This document shows, in pieces, positions 32,590 to 47,100 of a stretch of DNA of 64,000 nucleotides (positions are counted from its first letter, which is position 1; each line of letters starts with the position of its first letter). Source of the stretch: Nipponacmea schrenckii (lineage: Eukaryota > Mollusca > Gastropoda > Lottiidae). A program made the translations under genes and the position numbers. The DNA lies in NCBI GenBank assembly GCA_030562195.1, contig CM060199.1, forward strand, positions 11,428,338 to 11,492,337, written 5' to 3'. The notes under the pieces were generated by a model. It saw only the letters and a program-made list of their open reading frames with translations. It searched no databases and was not told the origin of the DNA.

Positions 32590-32945
32590 AATTTTAAGCA
32601 GACAAAAATAAAAAGGAAAAGAATCCGTAAATGAGTGTTGCCAGTAGAGTGAGCAGAGTTACACAATACAATGAAAACGTGAACATAAGTCAGACACACT
32701 ATTTCGGTGAAAAAGTATCAGAACGTTATGAAAATCAATCTACATATTGACAATTACCTACAAAATAAAAATCTTAAGAATCCATAGAGAACTGTTGCCT
32801 GTAGAGTGAGCACGAGTTGCACCCTACAGCTAATGGAATAAAGTTTTAAGTCAGACACAATGTTTCGATGAAATATTATCGTAACATCAGGAAAATCGAT
32901 AGGGATCTTCATTATAACACTGACCCAAAAAATAACTTATTGTGC
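32590..32945. repeat. Two core units of a pearl-like element
   Basis: Two diverged units of about 170 bp (markers GTAGAGTGAGCA and AAGTCAGACA) match the cores at 57283-57657. Neither terminus is present. Confidence 0.7.
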
Positions 32946-34366
32946 GTATAAAAAGGATGTGTCCTCTAGACTTATATTATAGCTTTTGCGAGATTGGTGT
33001 TTCTTAATTACAAATATTTAATGTTTACTACAATATGCAATATATACTTACTATATAAGAGTTAAGAATGAAATATTGTAGTTGATATTAGTTGAAAATG
33101 CCCCTTTAATTTAACAGTAACTACGGTATCTATGTTATCGTCAACATCAAACCAGTTCAGGCATTTTGTTCTGGATCAGCCTCGTTTCTAACAGAAAAAC
33201 AAGACCCGATAAAAATTGGAGCTAAAATTCTATAAATATTGCTGTTTGGGTAAGACTTAGTTCACAATTATTTTGACTTCTGATCTCTTCAGTTGTTTAT
33301 TATTTTAAACACACAGGAACATTTAAAACACAGTGAGTATTTTTTAAAATTAATATCGAATCACTTGTTAGGAATTTATATATTTTGTGTCCTCATCAGA
33401 AAATTGTTACTGATGCAGTAGGCCTATACCTTACAAAATCATAATTTCATTTTTATGATTATAATTTTCACAACCCAAAAGTTTTTCAAAGGGTTTCAAA
33501 TGTGGTAATTTAGTTTTAAGTCCATTATTTCTGCTCAAAATTTGATTAATGAAGACTGGCAACGTCATTCGTGCATTGGATATCCAATTTTTTTTATGTT
33601 AGCGGCCTATTACTACTCTTTCGTTTCATACAGAGTTTGTCAATAACGTCGTAATCATAGGCTGCCTGACAATACTTTTATCATAAATATGCTATTGATA
33701 TGTATGTATCAACCTAAATAGGGTTAATTCCAAAATTGTCAAGTATAAGCAGCTTAAACTAGTTTTGGTGTTTGTCCTCAAAGAGCGCAGTATATAATTC
33801 GAAGATCGTAGATAGCGGACCTGTAAAATCAGAAGATCTCAAACCCCATAGAAGCCACAGACTCCTTATAATATATCTTACAGACACCATCTAAAATCCG
33901 CAGACCCCTTATACTATAGTATAGATGATCTGTAGACTACCCCCAATGCAATTCAGATTTCACAAAGAGAAGGATATATTAATAAATTACCTTAGCTTAT
34001 AAGTTTTGTATCCTAGACACGCATCAATCTTAGGCTATGTTTGAAAATCTATGACCCACTTGTACTGAATTTAGTTAATTTCATTTTTTTCGTTAGCTTC
34101 CTTTAGGCCAGGGTTCGCAATTTCCAAAAAGGGTTAGAAATTTACAGCCAGATTTTTTTTAAGTTAAACCCAATTAGCATAGTTTTCATAAATCAAAGTG
34201 AATGCCCCTTTAAATCCGAACAAAGAATTTTGAAAAAGAGGAGTGCTAAAAGCCACCTCTATTCAATACCAAGCTATTAAGACAGAGCTTGACATGCACA
34301 TGAAAAACGATTTCTAATTTGACATTAATTTTCGGAATACATGTATTTCCTTTAGTTTTCAGTAAA
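32946..34366. other. Upstream region of the methyltransferase gene
   Basis: AT-rich, with no repeat or gene recognised. A splice-acceptor-like TTTCCTTTAGTTTTCAG ends at 34362, four bases before the ATG, so a non-coding first exon probably lies somewhere in this stretch. Confidence 0.45.
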
Positions 34367-36262
34367 ATGGATACTTTGTCTCACAACATTGCGTATAATC
34401 ATAATAGCGAAGCATTCAGTGCTGAAATTACAACAACAGAAAGGATAAATTATTATTCCAAATGGAGTCAATCAGGGGACTATGAAAAGGTAAGACTCAA
34501 ACTTAAACTTAACGCAAGCCGAGACTTTTCCAATGTCCAAAAATGTTTTCAAACCGACCAGAGTCAGCAAGAGTCATTGTCAATTGATAAATGTGAAAAA
34601 TGTTCTTCAGATATCGTTTCCCTTCATAAGCCCAACTCTGATTTTCATTTGAGAAAAAAAATCTAATAAAATAGGCTTATCATTTTTATATTATGTACAT
34701 GTATATACAATTAATAATCAGATCATTTACAATCTTTATTTTGATCTGTACTATCCTTTTTAGGATTTGTCAAAAGGGGGAACATATAATGGTCCAATAG
34801 TAGCTGGTGAGGCGATCAGTAGACTCTTTCCTAATAAAAATATCAGGATTTTAGATATCGCTGCAGGAACAGGATATGTCGGGGAAGAGGTGAGTTGTAC
34901 AACATTAAACCTGATGAAACTGTACTGTTATTCCTTCGTTATGCTACAGTTGCCCTTCCATAGTATTTATCATTTTCAAACATGGAAACAAAACACCTAA
35001 ATATTGATGATTACACAACTTTAGGTAACAAATCAACATCATTGGTTGGTATTATCTTTGAGAGGTAGTTCCACATAAGCCATCATTAGGCTTTAGAGGG
35101 AATTCAAAACAAGTGCGAGACAATGCAATTTAGACTCACCACTCATTATCATGGGTTTTAATGATTTTTGTAGCTAAAGAACAAAGGATATCCCAATGTC
35201 GACGCTCTCGAACCATCCGAAGGAATGCTACAACAGGCCATAGATAAACACATATACAAGAACCATCTGTGTGATATTTTAGGAGGAACTGTTGTCCACA
35301 TTAACGATGGTATGTCAGTCGTATTTTATACATAGTATGCAAAAGGTATTAGCATTTTTTTGAATGAATTGATAATACATTTCAAAGGAAAGTATCTTAC
35401 TGCTAGGCAGTCACGTCGCCTAGACTGAATTGGCAATGGGGCCCTTCTTATATTTCTCCCTTTCTTCACATTCCCCCGGGGTATTTCGAAAACTAAAAGC
35501 CCGGAGAACGTTTTTCTGACGATTCCGAGGCGCTTTTTATTTTGTAAATTAATTAATCTGAATTGAAGAAGGCTTTGAGGGAGAACAATTAATTGCTGGG
35601 GCTAAATTCTCACTAGCCGGGTTTCAGACCTCATTATGAACCCCATACTGACCAGGCCCGTAACTAGGGGGCGCAGCGGGGCACCCCCCCCCCTCCCCCT
35701 GGAAATCAGACAGATCTGTTTCAGACTACAATATAACAAAAAGTTTATTTCTTTCAGATGAATATGATGGTACCGTTGTTTGTGGTGGAATGGGCGAAGG
35801 TCATATACCATGTTCTGGTTTAAATGAAATGATCAGAATAGTTAAACCAGGTTGGCTTCGAAATTCCTTAAGTGATTTATTCAAACGAACAACCATAAAT
35901 TTTAAACCATCGCGTTGTGCACTAGGCTTAATTCAAATTGAAAAAAAAAAACGAATAGAAATTTGAGCCAGGGTTGATTTGCGAAAAAATCTCTGCATAA
36001 TGTGAAAACTACATTACAGAAAGCCTATTATAGCAACACTTACTATACTGGTAATTTTATTGCAGGAGGTTTTGTATGTATCGTAATGAGAGAAGAGTTT
36101 TTATACACTGTTCCGATGTATCAGAATCGACTGGAACCATTGATGAAACAACTGGAAGATGATGGAAAATGGGAAATAACAGACCGCATTACTTTTCCAA
36201 ACTACTTTGTTGGAAAAATTGGTGTATTGTTTGTCTTCCGTGTCAAGTGTCACGGTATATGA
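34367..36262 (+). CDS. METTL27: Methyltransferase-like protein 27 (SAM-dependent)
   Basis: Five coding exons: 34367-34489, 34764-34889, 35174-35309, 35758-35850 and 36066-36262. All junctions are GT/AG and in phase, giving 224 residues, close to the roughly 245 of the vertebrate protein. The class I methyltransferase fold shows SAM-binding motif I, ILDIAAGTGYVGEEL (about residues 70-84), the following acidic end of strand 2 in DALEPSEGML, a GGMGEGHIP segment near motif IV, and IVKPGGFVCIVMRE as the post-motif strand. Similarity is to the Williams-Beuren region 27 group. The substrate is not known for the family. The donor after exon 4 (GTTGGC) is weak but is the only in-phase choice. The start ATG follows a likely 5' UTR splice acceptor. 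Confidence 0.88.
35630..35715. repeat. C-rich stretch resembling a transposon terminus
   Basis: GACCAGGCCCGTAACTAGGG followed by a C run lies in intron 3 of the methyltransferase gene. Similar 'CCCGTAACTAGGGG' words are common at ends of animal DNA transposons, but no partner end was found here. Confidence 0.3.
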
Positions 36263-36307
36263 ACCAGTGATGATATAATGATTTGCGCCAAACTTTGACG
36301 TCGTTGA

Positions 36308-36313
36308 AATAAA
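36308..36313 (+). terminator. Candidate polyadenylation signal
   Basis: AATAAA, 46 bases after the METTL27 stop codon. A very short 3' UTR would result; alternative signals further on cannot be excluded. Confidence 0.45.
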
Positions 36314-38140
36314 TTGCGTTACACCCGGTGATGTAATTATTATAATAGGCTATGGATGAAGCCACAACACTTTTGTTCTTGCATTTACAAACTTTAAGAG
36401 ATAGGCAGGGCCTATTTCTATTCATCAATCTTTGTCTTTTCATTATAATATCAGTGCTCACGCTGTAACATACTTATACTTTGTATTTTATTGTTATCAT
36501 TTTACTTGTTTACGCTAGTGCTTCTAAATGTATATAAAAGAGTGATCTATTCAGAAGTACAAGATGTGACTATTCATACTACACATAATGTCAGATTGTT
36601 TTAAATTGGCATGAGGAGGAAATAAGTGAATTAGTTAGTCATCCTATATCATTTTTTTGGTACTCAGATGTTAGATATTAAGCCTAAAGCAGACGACGAA
36701 CATTTCTGTCGCCAACAAAACATTTTTGTTTTCTGTTACCCGCAAACGACGAACACAATCTCACAGACGATGAACAAACACAATTTAGCAGTTAAGCTTG
36801 AACGTCACGAAATCATGAATAATCATGCAAATTTGGACCACTTAACAAAGTTTGTTCCTTCATAGCAGTCTAATATTTTATGTTGGTGGCATCAATAGTC
36901 GCCATTTTGATTGTCACGCGACCTGTATCCGATCGTTGATCGGTGTTTCGTCGATGTATGTTCGTCGTTAACGCAGACTACGAACAGGTTTGTTCATGTT
37001 ACTGGAATAGGCATATGGCGAACAAAATGATCGAAACATGCTTTTTGCAATTTTTCGTTTAATATGTTGGTTGTCTGTGTTAGGCTTTACATTTACAGTG
37101 TAGTATAAATGTGTAACTTTTGCATTTGCAGGTACATGTAATTAATTTTTTGTTAAAAATGCATTGAATTCCTTTTTTCCACGTTCAGATGTCATTTAGT
37201 CACTTCTCTGAATCAGATTCTTACTTGAAGTATTTTTTTTTTTTGCAATTCAACAAAAATCTAATTATTAATACTGCATTATTTTGTTCAATTTTTATAC
37301 ATTAAATGTAAATAAACATTAAGTTTTTTATTGTTTAAAAATGTGTTTTTCATGGGTTGATTTAGGTCTTGAAAATTTATAGCTGATGGACTCTTTATAA
37401 GTACAATATATGCACGGAAATCTCATAATTGTTCAATCCTGTATCTGTACATGTACTCAAGAAATAGTCTGAGGGTCAACCACTAGAAAGTAATAGCATG
37501 ATGTAGACTGCAAGGGAATATTCTACAACATACCTAGTGGCATGCGTAGTGAAATTTCTAAAGTACCTAGGTACATAGTTATGTATATCAGGAATAGAGC
37601 TTTGTCTATCTTGCTGTATCATGATCGTTTCAGATTGTTCTGTTTCTGTTATTACATTAATATAAGCAGTGTCATTCTACTGTACTGTATTCTCTTGTTT
37701 CCTGTATTCAAAATTATTCTTAAAGTTAATAAATCTACATTTATGGTGTGTTTTCTTTGTATTTACGAGAAAAAAACAAATCTTTCACCCTCTCCGTTGG
37801 AGACTATATTAGTTGCCTGGACACTTAGTCTAGCTATGGATCGTCAGGCGTGTCCTGTCCTGTCCTTTACAGATGAAAGAGCAAAGGAGAAGAAGCTATA
37901 TACTTTTCTGTTTAACAGACAACGATAAATCAAATCCAAACAAACAGATTAAAGCAATTGTGAACATGTTTTTGAAACTTGTAGAAACACTAATAGGATC
38001 AATCTGGTCAAATCTAACTGTCCATTGTGTTACCGGTACTTTTCTTTTAAAAAAACTTAAAATAATTCAAAGTAAATCAATACACACACTATAATGGTTT
38101 ATATATATATATTTATACTATTCAAAATGTTCAAGTATCA
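36314..38140. other. Intergenic region between two convergent gene ends
   Basis: Contains the 3' UTRs of METTL27 (plus) and NCAPG2 (minus). Open frames at 36668-36865 and 37542-37928 have no recognisable motif. A partial inverted match around GACGACGAACAT (36699) and ATGTTCGTCGTT (36957) hints at a decayed element. Confidence 0.4.
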
Positions 38141-41100
38141 TCATGCAGCCTCTACTTCTGCTTTATGTTTATGAAGTTGAAATTTAGCAAAAATTAGCTC
38201 CATCACCTCACTGGAAAAAATATTGAAATATCAAAATATTGTTAACAAAATACCAATATCAAACTATTTGAATACAACAACCGTTATTATTTTTGTTGCT
38301 TTTACTGAAACCAGTTTCTGAGTATTTAACCAAATTCTCTAGCATGAAAAATAAATTCAGACAAGATGAAAAATTATCAAATACCTTTCTTTTAGATCAG
38401 ACTTTATTTCTTTTAACTTCAGAATCTGGTCTTCTAATGCTTTCTGAAAATCATCCATTTTGGATGACTTTAATTTATCTAGACAACAAATAATATAGAG
38501 AAATAGAATGTTGTTTTTAAACATTTACTATGATAAAATGAGAAAACTGGTAATGAAACGTACAGTGAGCAATGTGGGAAATTTTGAATTATCTTAAGCA
38601 CACAGCATGTAAACAGTAATGGTTTTTCTTGTCCAAAGAATGTAAAGAGTTTGCTTCTATATTTGCTAGCATACCATCTAACCAAATCGCCGCAGTTACA
38701 AACTACTATGATACAAGAAACGTGTCTATTCCAGCCAAGGTATAAGACACAGTTCGTAATAGCTCAACTTTGTTAAAGGGATAATATATAATATGAATGA
38801 ACATAAAATTTTAAATTTGGCCAATAAGAGCTCTATTCATCAGTAAATACCTGCTGCCATAACTAACATAAAAAATATCACCAAAAAAAAAAGAGCATTA
38901 TCCATAAAGATGCATTTGAAAAATGCTTAATGAATTGATTGAGCGTTTAAAAAAATTTATTAGTGAGTTTTCCAGATTTTAATTGATTCGGTTACTTTAT
39001 GAAACCAGATGAATTCACTAATGAATATATACTCTTATTGATCATTAAGATCTAAAATTTAATGTTCATGCTGTATACCTTTAAAATAAATGCTGCAGAA
39101 GATACATACGTTTATATAGTGTAGCAAGTAAATGTGTTAAGCCATGAATTGGATGTAAATCAGTCACAGCCTCTGATTCAAGACAACCAACAATATCTTC
39201 TAAAAACAACCTGAAATAAGAATTAAAAATAAAATTTCCAATAATTCACATCATAAAATAATAAATGAAAATAACCTTCAGTTTGTATATTTTGATTGAG
39301 ACAGTTTCTAATTATTATTTAAAAGATAGCTTGCCAGGCAAGGTAATATACGCCCACTGGCAGCATTTATTTCAAATAAAAACTTTTCAGTAAGGTTACA
39401 ATAAGTGGAATGAAATATTCAACCTTCCAACCTATTTTTTTCTAGGGTCTCTAGTTTCATTAAAAACTGTCAAGAATTGTACCTAATAACAACTCATTAA
39501 ATATTTTTGGGTATTTTTATGATTTGCAATAGGGTTCACCCTTAATAATATTTTGATATTTTTAATTCTTAATAAGGCTCATCCTTGTTTAGAGTGTTCA
39601 CAAGCCAAAAGTTGAAAGCATTTTTGAAAACAGGCGCAATAACTGACACTAAATATTTTTCGATTTATCTGATTTTCAATAGGGTTTATCCTTGTGAGAA
39701 AACAAATACTAAAGCCAAGTTTCATCAAAATCCATTCAAAATTGTTCTTTCTAGAGTGTTTACGAGTTAAATTGAACGCGTTTTCAAAAACAAGCTCATT
39801 AACTTCTACTAAATATTTTTCAATTTCAATAGGGTTCATCCTTGGGAGACAACAAATACTCCAGCCAAGTTACATCAAAATCCATTAAAAATTGTTCTTT
39901 CTAGAGTGTTTACAAGCTAAAATTGAACGCGTTTTCAAGAACAAGGGCTATAACTGACACTAAATATACTTATATTTATTTGATTTATAATAGGGTTCAT
40001 CCTTGGGTAAAAACAAATACTCAAGCCAAAGTTAATCAAAATCCATTCAGAATAGTTCTTTCTAGAGTGTTTACAAGCTAAAATTGAATGCGTTTTCAAA
40101 AACAAGGGCAGTAACTCATACTAAATTTTTTTTCGATTTCGCTGATTTTCAATAGGGTTCATCCTTGAGTTATAACACACTCTCACACCAAGTTTCATAG
40201 AAATCCATCAAGAATTGTGCCATCTAGAGTGTTTACGATACAAAAATTGAACGCGTTTAAAAGAACAAGGGCAATAATTCATATTAGATATATTTTGATA
40301 TTTTTAATTTTCAATTAGGCTCATCCCTTGCGATATCCAACAATTTCAGTGAGTTTTGTCAACATTGGTCATGAATTGTACCTTCTAGAGTGTTTATTAG
40401 CCAAAAAGTTAAACCCGTTTTCAAACACAAGGGCAATAACTGACACTAAATATATTTCGATTTATTTGATTTTCAATAAGGTTCATCGTTGGGTAAAAAC
40501 AAATACTCAAGCCAAGTTTTATCAAAATCCATTAAGAATTATTCTTTCTAGAGTGCTTACAAGCTAAAATTGAACGCGTTTTCAAACACAAGGGCAATAA
40601 CTGATACTAAATATTTTTCGATTTAACTGAATTTCAATAGGGTTCATCCTTAGGTGATTACAAATACTCATGCCAAGTTATGTCAAAATCGCTCAAGAAT
40701 TGTGACTTGTAGAGTGTTTACAAGGCAAAAATCCAACACATTTTATAGAACAAGGGCAATAATTCCTATTAAATATCTTTCGATATGTGCTATTTTCAAA
40801 AGTGTTCATTTTTGGGTAGATATTAAACAATTTCCAGCAAGTTTCGTCAAAATCGGTCAATAACTGTGCTTTGTAGAGTGTTTACAAGCTAAAAATTGAA
40901 CGCGTTTTCAAAAACAAGGGCAATAACTGATATTAAATTTTTTTCGATTTTACTGGTTTTCAATAGGTTTCATCCTTGGGTGATAACAAATACTCAAGCC
41001 AAGTTTCATCAAAATCCATTAAGAATTGTTCACTCAAGAGTGTTTACAAGCTAAAATTGAACGCGTTTTCAAGAACAAGGGCAATAACTCATACTAAATG

Positions 41101-44100
41101 TTTTTCGATTTCGATGATTTTCGATAGGGTTTATCCTTGAGTTATAACATACTCTCACACCAAGTTTCATCAAAATCGGTCAAGAATTGCACTTTGTAGA
41201 GTGTTTACAAGCCATTCAAGAACAAGGGCACAAACTCATACTAATTTTTTTCAGATTTTGCTGATTTTCAATAGGGTTCATCCTTGCGTGATCATAAACA
41301 CTCATATTAAGTTTTATCTAAATCCGTCAAGAATTACACCGTGTAGAGTGTTTACGAGCAATTGTGGACGGACGGACGGACGGACAGACGGACGGACGAA
41401 TGTGGGTGACGACAATATACGCCCCCCATTTCATGTGGGCGTATAAAAATCCCTTTTAAAGAACTTACTGTTTGGTTAATGTTTTAGCATTAATAATCTC
41501 AATTATCCAGCCTGTTAAGGTTGGTAATGTTTTTAAATCACTTCTAACTTCACCCAAACTAAACTGAAAAACAAAAAAGAACACACCGGGTTGCCTCAAA
41601 TGTTTCCTATAACAAGTGGTTGCCTAGCAAGAAACATCCAAAATTTTTTTTTTAAATCGTTAACAAATATGAGATTTGGAGAAATTAGGACCCTTGGCCT
41701 CACTTTATACAAATGTCGTAAGTATGATAATTCTTAATGTAAAAATATACCGTTTAGACATTTGCTTTATAAGATTGTTTATTACCAACCTGTTCACTCG
41801 AGTCTGATAGTTCAGCTACCACTGCAGCTACTGTAGTAGACATCAAGTCTTGTGATATAGACTTATCAATAGACATAGTCTTAATAACAGTAGACATAAT
41901 CTGTACCACATACTTCTTTATTTCACTTACAACCTACAGTTAATGAAATGAAATGAATGGAGTTTAAAGCCATACTTTTCTGCACCTTATGCGCTAATGA
42001 AGACAAGCAACACCATGCAGTGTGCTATGAGAGAAATTTTGCCAGGACAGCAGCATTAGAAGCTTTCCAACTGTTGAGGGATTTTAAACGTGCACAGCCT
42101 AGTTTATTGTCCCATCCGAACAACTAGACGCTTCTTCCATGTCAGTCCCTCGGGGCTGAAAAATCCAAAGGTTAATCTCAACCTATTTCGGGATTGAACC
42201 CTGGACCTCCCGGTTAGCAGGCAAGCGTCTAAACTACTGAGCCACCGTGGTTCCCTACAACAAAAAGTAAGGATTGAGGATAATAACAATTCAGTTTAAA
42301 ACGGAAGACATCTTTTTATGACAATACAGGATTAGACAAGTCTTATAGGTCAGTTCAAAAAATTTGAGAATCCCATGCCTCTCTTAGACTTTGAAAGAGA
42401 TGTCTATTTGACAAACCCACTCCAATGGCACGATAAAGTGTTGAGCTACTGAGCCTGTCAATGTTGTCCAAATCAATTTTTAGAACAATTCAATATTGAG
42501 GTACGTGTTAACAATTTTTAACTAAAAAATCATTTTAAATCATTAAGATCATAACTATAACCAGCAACGCCTAATGAATTAGGAAAAAATATCAATGTTC
42601 TTATTATGTACAATTGGCAACTACTATTAAAATACAGCACATAACAATACATACATCACCACACTTTTCGGGTCTTCTTTTAGCATAGAAAGCTATAGTT
42701 TTATATAACTTAGACATACAAGCTGGTATGGAAGTTATTTGTAAACCATTTCTAGCGTTATCCAAGATATCTATTGACCAGAAGAAATCTGTTGTCTGAT
42801 ATAAACACATCATTATTGGTGTTAATAACTTTAGATCCTCATCTTAAATAAACAAAATTGTGTTTTAATTATTAATTCTAATCATCATTAGACAAAGATG
42901 ATTCAGCAAATGAAATCTTTTAATCCCCATCATTTTTACAACTACACCCCAATATCGTTAAATTAATTCACTTTATACAAATAGCTTTGTTTGAGGTGAA
43001 TGTTCCATACAAAAGAGGTAGCCTGTACCCATATAATATTCACAAGTTTCAAGCACATGATCATTTTTACAAAACAAAAATATGCAGAAGCATATTCATA
43101 GGTCAGTTTGATAATTTATATGGGACATATAATAAATATCACCCATCCCCAATACAAGGCTTAACTTAGACCTTAAGTCAGGCAGGGTAGAAATATGTAA
43201 TTGTTTCAGACATGTTGAAGAGTAAGGTAAAGAAGTCAGTCAATTTCTTATTTATACAAAGATATATAAAACTAAAAATCATTTTACCTGTTTCTAAACA
43301 TTGTAAACATAAATCTAAAACTTGTTTAGCAAATTCAACATCTGCAAATCCACAAAGAATAACATCCCCACAAATACGTAGCAAAATCTACAAAAACATG
43401 ATATTTTTCATTTGAAATACTGTTCTCTGACTATTGTTGTAATAAACATTTTGACAGACAATGAAAAGATCATACACATTTTTCTAGCAATAGGTAAACA
43501 GACCATTTTGTACAAAGATCTTGTCCAACAGCTGATCTTAAAATTGGCCATTACTCTTGATTTTCCATACCCATTTACAACTGTACAACTGGCATCACTT
43601 TCAAAGTAGACTATATATAATATCAGCCAAGTGATCCTCTTCCCCCCTCAAAATGTATATACTTAAATATCATACCTTTGTTAGACTAAGTGCTAACTCT
43701 GGGTTATTAGCACCTGTTATATTACCCACAGTCTTATCACCAGATTTATCTTTAGTATTATCAGGAGCAATTAGATCTGGACTGCCATCAGGTTGAAGAT
43801 AAAATGTGGAAAGATCTCTTAAGGCTCGTTTACGTTTTGTGGTATTTAGTTTTGTTGTGTTGTTTAAAGTTGTGCTGTTTATTTGAGTAGAGGTGGTATT
43901 AGACGATTCTGTTGGTGTAAAATTTTGCAGTAGATTCTGTTCAGCCCAAGTTATCACTGGCTGAATTTTTCTGGCTGCATTTGATTCTGGGTCTTCCTGT
44001 AACAAGATAACAAACATCTTTATAAAGATCTTTATAAATTTAATAGTTATTTATATTTATAAACAGTGATTCTGGTGTCAAATCGAGCCATCTTAGGAAA

Positions 44101-47100
44101 AGCTTTACACCTATTAGCAATAATTAAAACATAAAAAAAATTGATCTCTTATCATACAGTCAAATTAAAAAACTGACAGTTTTTAATTTGCAAAAATTTT
44201 TTCCCAACTTTTGACGAGTGAAAACAATATAAGTGGTCCACATAATTGTGCATTGAAAGCAAAAACAACCATATTGGACAGTTCAAACAATACCTGATTA
44301 TGAAGTAAAACCAGACATTTTAAATAAAGGGTAAAAGCTTGTTGAATAAGTTCAGTATTTCTAGTTTCAGCTGTAAGGTCTCCATTTGCTACCTTACCAC
44401 CACTTTCCTAAAATTCAAATTACAGAATTCTTTTATGTCATTGCAACCATTTAGGTGACACAAAAGGGAATTGCAAGCTGAACTGTCTATCTTTATGAAA
44501 ACATCAATGACAGGCCCTTTATCCATGTATTTAGAGGGTAGTAAGAAAGCTCTCTTTAGAATGCAACTTTATGTAAAATGATAATTTGATATCTGATTCT
44601 TCTTTTATCAATTAAGACTGTCCTTTCATTTTCTCGTGACATCAACATATGTGACGAATCAAAATAATAACTCTGTGTTGAATCAATCATACCTGGTATT
44701 GATGTAATACATCAGTAAGTTTCTGTAAGGAGTTAGTGTATTTATTGGTTATTATCATCTGACAGGTATGATTGGACGTCAAATATTCTAAATATTCCAA
44801 TGCTAATTTAGGTTGACATTCAGGTTGCTCTGGTTCAACAAATCCAACTCTCTTCTCTCCCTTATTCCTTGATCGTTTTACCTTTAACAAATATGGTTAA
44901 ATCATATTCACTTGATGACAGTAATGAAAATTGTTGCAAACTGTTGAATTGTTTTGTATGAAATGAGAAACAGAATACCAAAATGTATTGCTAGATAACC
45001 TCCATATTGTTTCATACTTCAGATCATTTACATACACAACACATTTAGAATTTAGAAGAGATTAAGGGCTAGGAGCCCACAAAATTCTCAAAACCATATA
45101 CAAACTAATCTACAATTATCAAATCAACGTGGGATTTCTTTCTTTAATCAGTCTTAGTTTGTTTTTAATTTAAACACACAGTCTATATATGCATAACTTA
45201 CAGTAGGAGCATCACCCTCGGGTGTATTACAGTTGTCTGCCCCTTTTTTCTTGCCACTCAATTCTCCTGTCAGCCAATCAGATATGATCTCAAATATATC
45301 ATCAACTTTTTGCCATTTACATGCTGCATCCAGAAACATCTCAAAATCTTTGGGTGGATTCGCTGATGTCATTTGTTTTAGTTTTGATAAACATTTCAAG
45401 CTGAAAAAACAATAAAATATGATCAAGCCATTTAAAGTTTTCTAAACTGCTCTCCATTTGTCAAGATTATGCCATTTGACAGGGAAATAATATAAATTTC
45501 TGATGTTTATGTTTTAAATCTGACCATGCTGTGAACAAATATCTTGGCTCAACTCTAATATAAAAGTGAACCCACCTGATAGCAGGAACATAATGTGAAG
45601 GAAGATAGGCAGCAATCTGAATAACAAGATCTATTGTCTCTGGTTCCTGCAATATATTTATTAGAAATCAAAATTGTCACAAATAAAAGACTCTGATCAA
45701 TGAATTGTGTATAACAGTGAAATGATACAATTATTCACCATAGAAAATACCTCACAACCGATGAATTCTAGGTCACACATATAAGGAAATAGTGCTAAAT
45801 TTTTTTGAATATATCTAAACTACATTATTGGCATTGATAAGGAATCTAAACACTAGATAGTTACCTGGAATACTTTTAGCATCATTGGAACTGCTACTCT
45901 GAACTTTCTCTGAAGATCTTTTAGCAGGTCTAAATTAGCTGGCTACAAAACAAATTTACACTTAGTTTTATAAAATAAATAATTGTTGGACAATATATCT
46001 AGTGAAACAGCATGTGGAAATCAGTGTTAGATTAAAAATAAACAACCTCGACACAGTTTCTTATTGATCCATTTTTATTTGATAGTCAAAGAAAATGTGA
46101 AAATCCAAACTTCACTTGCTAGATTTTCTATCTGTCAAGTTCTGAATTATTCAAACTTACATCAAACAATTCTGTAGTGACCACCCACAATATCAATATA
46201 CATTCAAGAAAACCATTGATAATAGGAATATCTTTTATAGTTAACCCTTCTTCTTCCTCCTCCTCTTCTTTCTTATCCTGAATATTAAAATTTCAATCTT
46301 ACAGAGGCAATATACAGATTAAGTATGGAATGAAAATGCATCAAAAATTCTTGTCAAATCATCCTTGTTCATGTCAGATACTTGCCTTCAATATATAATG
46401 AAACAAGAGACTAAATTTTCACTTATGCTAAGATTCATGATTTTTGAACCTCTACAATATGAATGTGACAGAAATAAGTTTGTAAATTTTGTGACTTACC
46501 TTGGAGCCTGATTTAAGACTGGAATCTTCGTTACTCTCATCAGTTTCCTCAGCTGTATTCACCTCTGATTGTTTTATTAATGTCAGAATAGTACGACATA
46601 CTGTAATCATGTATTTAGCTACAAAATCAAATTTTACTTTATGCAGTGTGTTGTATTTTGGGTTGGTAAAAATTCAAATCATATTTTTTTTATCAAGTAT
46701 ACTTTGTAGGTTTCACTGACAACGCAAATCTAGTGATATTTCTGTTGTTTCTGACAGATGTTAAGCACACAGACTAGAGATTTATCTTGAAATTAGCTTC
46801 CTACTGGTACTAGAACTACTTATGCAGAAACCAGACTTTACAATGGCATCACTGACAGAATCAAAATCTTCAAGATTTAAGACAAAGATCACACCATTAC
46901 CTGTTTCAGCTACAGTCATATACTGAGGAATAGATTTTATAAAATGGCGGCATGCATCAGTATTCATTTCTATCAGTGTGACCAGACGGTCAACTTGATG
47001 ATCTTCATCCTGATCTATGGGGAAGAAACTGCGAAACATCAGCTTCATTATACGATTTTTAACTGGCATGGACTCTGTGATGGTCAGATGAGCTAAGATG

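Noticed and set aside
37542..37928. 128-codon plus-strand frame with hydrophobic segments
   Set aside because: No family resemblance, lies in the region between two gene 3' ends, and composition matches AT-rich non-coding DNA.
39579..41446. Several 60-86-codon frames with similar peptides on both strands
   Set aside because: They arise from the roughly 160-bp tandem cores of the pearl-like element.
42160..42257. Functional tRNA gene
   Set aside because: A and B boxes are recognisable but the acceptor stem does not close and a SINE body follows; a second diverged copy confirms a SINE.
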